A stretch of DNA of 64,000 nucleotides, from NCBI GenBank assembly GCA_018646675.1, contig JABGUH010000022.1:1-64000 (forward strand), read 5' to 3'. Under the pieces are notes generated by a model. The model made no database searches. It was not told where the DNA came from and worked only from the letters and a program-made list of their open reading frames with translations. Positions 62,191 through 64,000 of the stretch are shown piece by piece (position 1 is the stretch's first letter; every line of letters begins with the position of its first letter). The stretch is from Bdellovibrionales bacterium. Its GTDB lineage: Bacteria; Bdellovibrionota; Bacteriovoracia; Bacteriovoracales; Bacteriovoracaceae. The translations under genes and the position numbers were made by a program.

Positions 62191-63297
62191 CTATCGGCTT
62201 TTTCGCCCTGGAAATCGGTGCTTTACGTTTCCGAGATAGGAGCTTTTAATGTTTCGGATTGACTCTAGTCGTTTCTCGGCCATCAGATCAGTTGCCTGGT
62301 TAACAGAGATATTCTTCTCATCTGACATTTCGAAGATCTTTAAAGTAGTGTCAAAGATAGTATCTACCATTCTTCTGGCCTTACCGTCATTCCACCCTTC
62401 AAACTCGATACTGACATTCATCAAGCCGCCAGCATTGATCAGATAGTCTGGGGCATAGAGGATATCTCGCTTCTTAAGTTCCATTCCATGATTGTCTTCT
62501 TGCAGTTGATTATTGGCAGCGCCAGCTACGATTTTACAGGTCAGTCGTCCAATCGTGTTATCATTAACAGTGGCACCTAAGGCACAAGGAGCGTAGATAT
62601 CACAAGGAATATCATAGATCTGCTCCACATCAACAAATTCACTAGAGGGACACATCGTCTTAAACTCTTCGATATTTTTCTCATTAATATCTGTGAAGTA
62701 GACCTTAGCATTTCGTTTATGTAACATCTCACCCAAGTGACGACCAACAGAGCCAGCTCCTTGTAGTGCCACCACTTTGCCATCTAAGGATCGGTCCCCA
62801 TAAACTTTAACCAGACACGCTTCCATTCCTCTTAGAACTCCAAGAGCAGTGTAGGGTGAGGGGTTGCCGGAACCACCATGCATCTTAGCAACGCCACAGA
62901 CATTAGAGGTTTCAGTATAGATGTGCTCAATATCCTCTACTCCAATATTTACATCTTCTGCGGTGATATAACGACCATTTAGAGACTCAATAAAGCGTCC
63001 GTAGGATCGAAATAGCGCTTCAGATTTGTCCTGCTTGGGATCACCGATAATAACCGCTTTTCCCCCTCCCAGATCTAAGCCGGAGATTGCTGCTTTATAG
63101 GTCATTCCACGAGATAAGCGCAGTACATCATAGATGGCATCTTCCTCGCTGGCATAGGGCCACATTCTAGTTCCCCCTAGTGCTGGCCCTAAGGTTGTAT
63201 TATGAATAGCAATGATCGCTTTTAAATTGCAGGATGAATCACTAAAGAAGACCACCTCTTCATGGCCCATGGAGTACAATTTCTCAAAAGTTAACAT
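62191..63297 (-). CDS. Leucine dehydrogenase (Glu/Leu/Phe/Val dehydrogenase family)
   Basis: The family signature is clear: LGPALGGTRMWPYASEEDAIYDVLRLSRGMTYKAAISGLDLGGGKAVI near residues 37-84 with the catalytic Lys, then the Rossmann motif LQGAGSVGRHLG near 179. NAGG near 297 follows. It deaminates branched-chain amino acids with NAD. Leucine versus valine or phenylalanine preference cannot be fixed here. GGAGG precedes the ATG. At 368 residues it is complete. Confidence 0.92.
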   Translation of the reverse strand: MLTFEKLYSMGHEEVVFFSDSSCNLKAIIAIHNTTLGPALGGTRMWPYASEEDAIYDVLRLSRGMTYKAAISGLDLGGGKAVIIGDPKQDKSEALFRSYGRFIESLNGRYITAEDVNIGVEDIEHIYTETSNVCGVAKMHGGSGNPSPYTALGVLRGMEACLVKVYGDRSLDGKVVALQGAGSVGRHLGEMLHKRNAKVYFTDINEKNIEEFKTMCPSSEFVDVEQIYDIPCDIYAPCALGATVNDNTIGRLTCKIVAGAANNQLQEDNHGMELKKRDILYAPDYLINAGGLMNVSIEFEGWNDGKARRMVDTIFDTTLKIFEMSDEKNISVNQATDLMAEKRLESIRNIKSSYLGNVKHRFPGRKSR

Positions 63298-63567
63298 ATC
63301 TTCCTCCTTAATAGTTAATTGGACATGTCTATGCTCGTTATCATCCTAGGGGATATAGAGCTTATTTCAATATCTACTGTATAAAATCAAACAGCTATCA
63401 CTTTGGTGGTGCATCCTATTATGTTTTCTCTAAAATAGACATGCTCATCGTGTTAGAAAAGTCGTTTCAACAGTTTAAAAGCTGTTTTGAGACAGTTTTT
63501 AGTGATATTTGAACAAAATTTTAGGGATCAGAGATCGGTGATAAAAAGGTACCATTTTTACCGAAGA

Positions 63568-64000
63568 CTATTTGGCGACTTGTTGCGGCAGGGGTACCTC
63601 TTGATCCCCCTCTTCCTCAGCTTCTCGTTTGGAGAAGAAGTGCTTCTCTCCATCTACATCGGTGATTTTAATTTGGATAATTTCGAAAGATTTAACTTTT
63701 TCCAAGGTAAAAGATAAGCCTTGCCAGACGATCATTTGTCCCTGCTCTGGAAAATTGTTACCCAGCATATCGAGGATGAACCCAGTAAGGGTGGAGTAGT
63801 TATCATTCAGGGGGATCTTTATATCATACTCATTATAGAGGTCTCGCAGTGAGAGGTTACCCTCAACTAAAATACCGGACTTCAAGCTCTCTATTTGGTG
63901 GGGGTTGCTGCTATCTTCAATATCATGCTCGTCCTCAATCTCTCCTAGAATCTCTTCAATAATATCTTCCAAGGTAATGATACCTACCAGCAACCCATTC
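63568..64000 (-). CDS. C-terminal part of a CBS/CorC-HlyC family protein
   Basis: The frame is open to the window edge at 64000, so only the last 144 residues are seen. They begin with the end of a CBS domain (VGIITLEDIIEEILGEIEDEHD). The transporter-associated CorC_HlyC domain follows (GILVEGNLSLRDLYNEYDIKIP to GLSFTLEKVKSFEIIQIKI). The last 20 residues are acidic. Members act in magnesium or cobalt efflux at the membrane. The N-terminal DUF21 membrane part would lie outside. Confidence 0.9.
   Translation of the reverse strand, partial: NGLLVGIITLEDIIEEILGEIEDEHDIEDSSNPHQIESLKSGILVEGNLSLRDLYNEYDIKIPLNDNYSTLTGFILDMLGNNFPEQGQMIVWQGLSFTLEKVKSFEIIQIKITDVDGEKHFFSKREAEEEGDQEVPLPQQVAK

Noticed and set aside
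1-64000. New multi-gene defence system or prophage
   Set aside because: No cluster of nuclease, helicase, toxin-antitoxin or phage structural genes was found. The only integrase-like gene is isolated and degenerate.

Overview
The window reads as chromosomal DNA of a Gram-negative bacterium. It carries an outer-membrane beta-barrel protein of the PorV/FadL type, seven or more predicted lipoproteins, SecDF-YajC, a Tat subunit, MurA and MltG. It also has c-di-GMP (PilZ) and ECF-sigma signalling, a MenB gene, and a large set of secreted proteins I cannot assign. A Bdellovibrionota / deltaproteobacterial-type lineage fits best, but that is an inference from gene content and not a phylogenetic result. 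Non-ATG starts (GTG, TTG) are common. I saw no tRNA, rRNA or CRISPR array and no intact transposase.

Layout. Positions 1-650 are gene-poor and hold two families of short direct repeats that look like the ends of lost insertion sequences. An FMN riboswitch (697-806) with a hairpin that would hide the ribosome binding site precedes ribD-ribE-ribBA-ribH and a histidine phosphatase (935-5041). An orphan histidine kinase and a small Cys-rich protein follow. Then comes queA-tgt-yajC-tatA-secD-secF plus a membrane protein (6756-13184), which couples queuosine tRNA modification with protein export.

Positions 13198-27322 are a mixed accessory stretch. It holds lipoproteins, an IHF/HU protein, a MazG-like pyrophosphohydrolase, YchJ, GluQRS, an alanine dehydrogenase/PNT-like protein and a LemA-TPM-TPM cassette. 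It also has a secreted trypsin-like protease, a putative papain-like protein, YjbQ, a GST and several secreted hypotheticals. A fatty-acid operon fabG-fabZ-fabI with a YciO-type gene is at 27558-30195. A VWA lipoprotein, an SRPBCC-like secreted protein and an apparently dead rhodanese lipoprotein follow.

From 32865 to 44896 nearly everything is on the minus strand: rnc-era-der, class I fumarase (two subunits), metG, aacS-menB, a carotenoid-desaturase-like oxidoreductase and a DUF1573-cytochrome c fusion. After a degenerate tyrosine recombinase (plus strand) comes a second minus-strand run (45997-54654). It holds a lytic-transglycosylase-like protein, transaldolase, a HIT protein, murA-prmC-prfA, a DUF1385 protein and rho. 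The divergent pair ruvX-mltG follows. The last part is minus strand: a lipoprotein, an alpha/beta-hydrolase that lacks its nucleophile, a GYF-GYF-PilZ protein, an ECF sigma factor overlapping a four-TM protein, an EI24 membrane protein, an outer-membrane protein, leucine dehydrogenase and the C-terminus of a CorC/HlyC protein cut by the window end.

The most unusual signal is a shared Gln/Glu-coding minisatellite inside two unrelated core genes, tatA (9551-9723) and der (42003-42170). In der it sits inside the second GTPase domain. Other notable points are the degenerate recombinase, the Ser-less hydrolase, the DUF1573-cytochrome fusion, an 11-bp-phased GTTATC triplet upstream of rho, and the very tight packing of convergent genes. 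I did not find a clear-cut new multi-gene defence or biosynthetic system.
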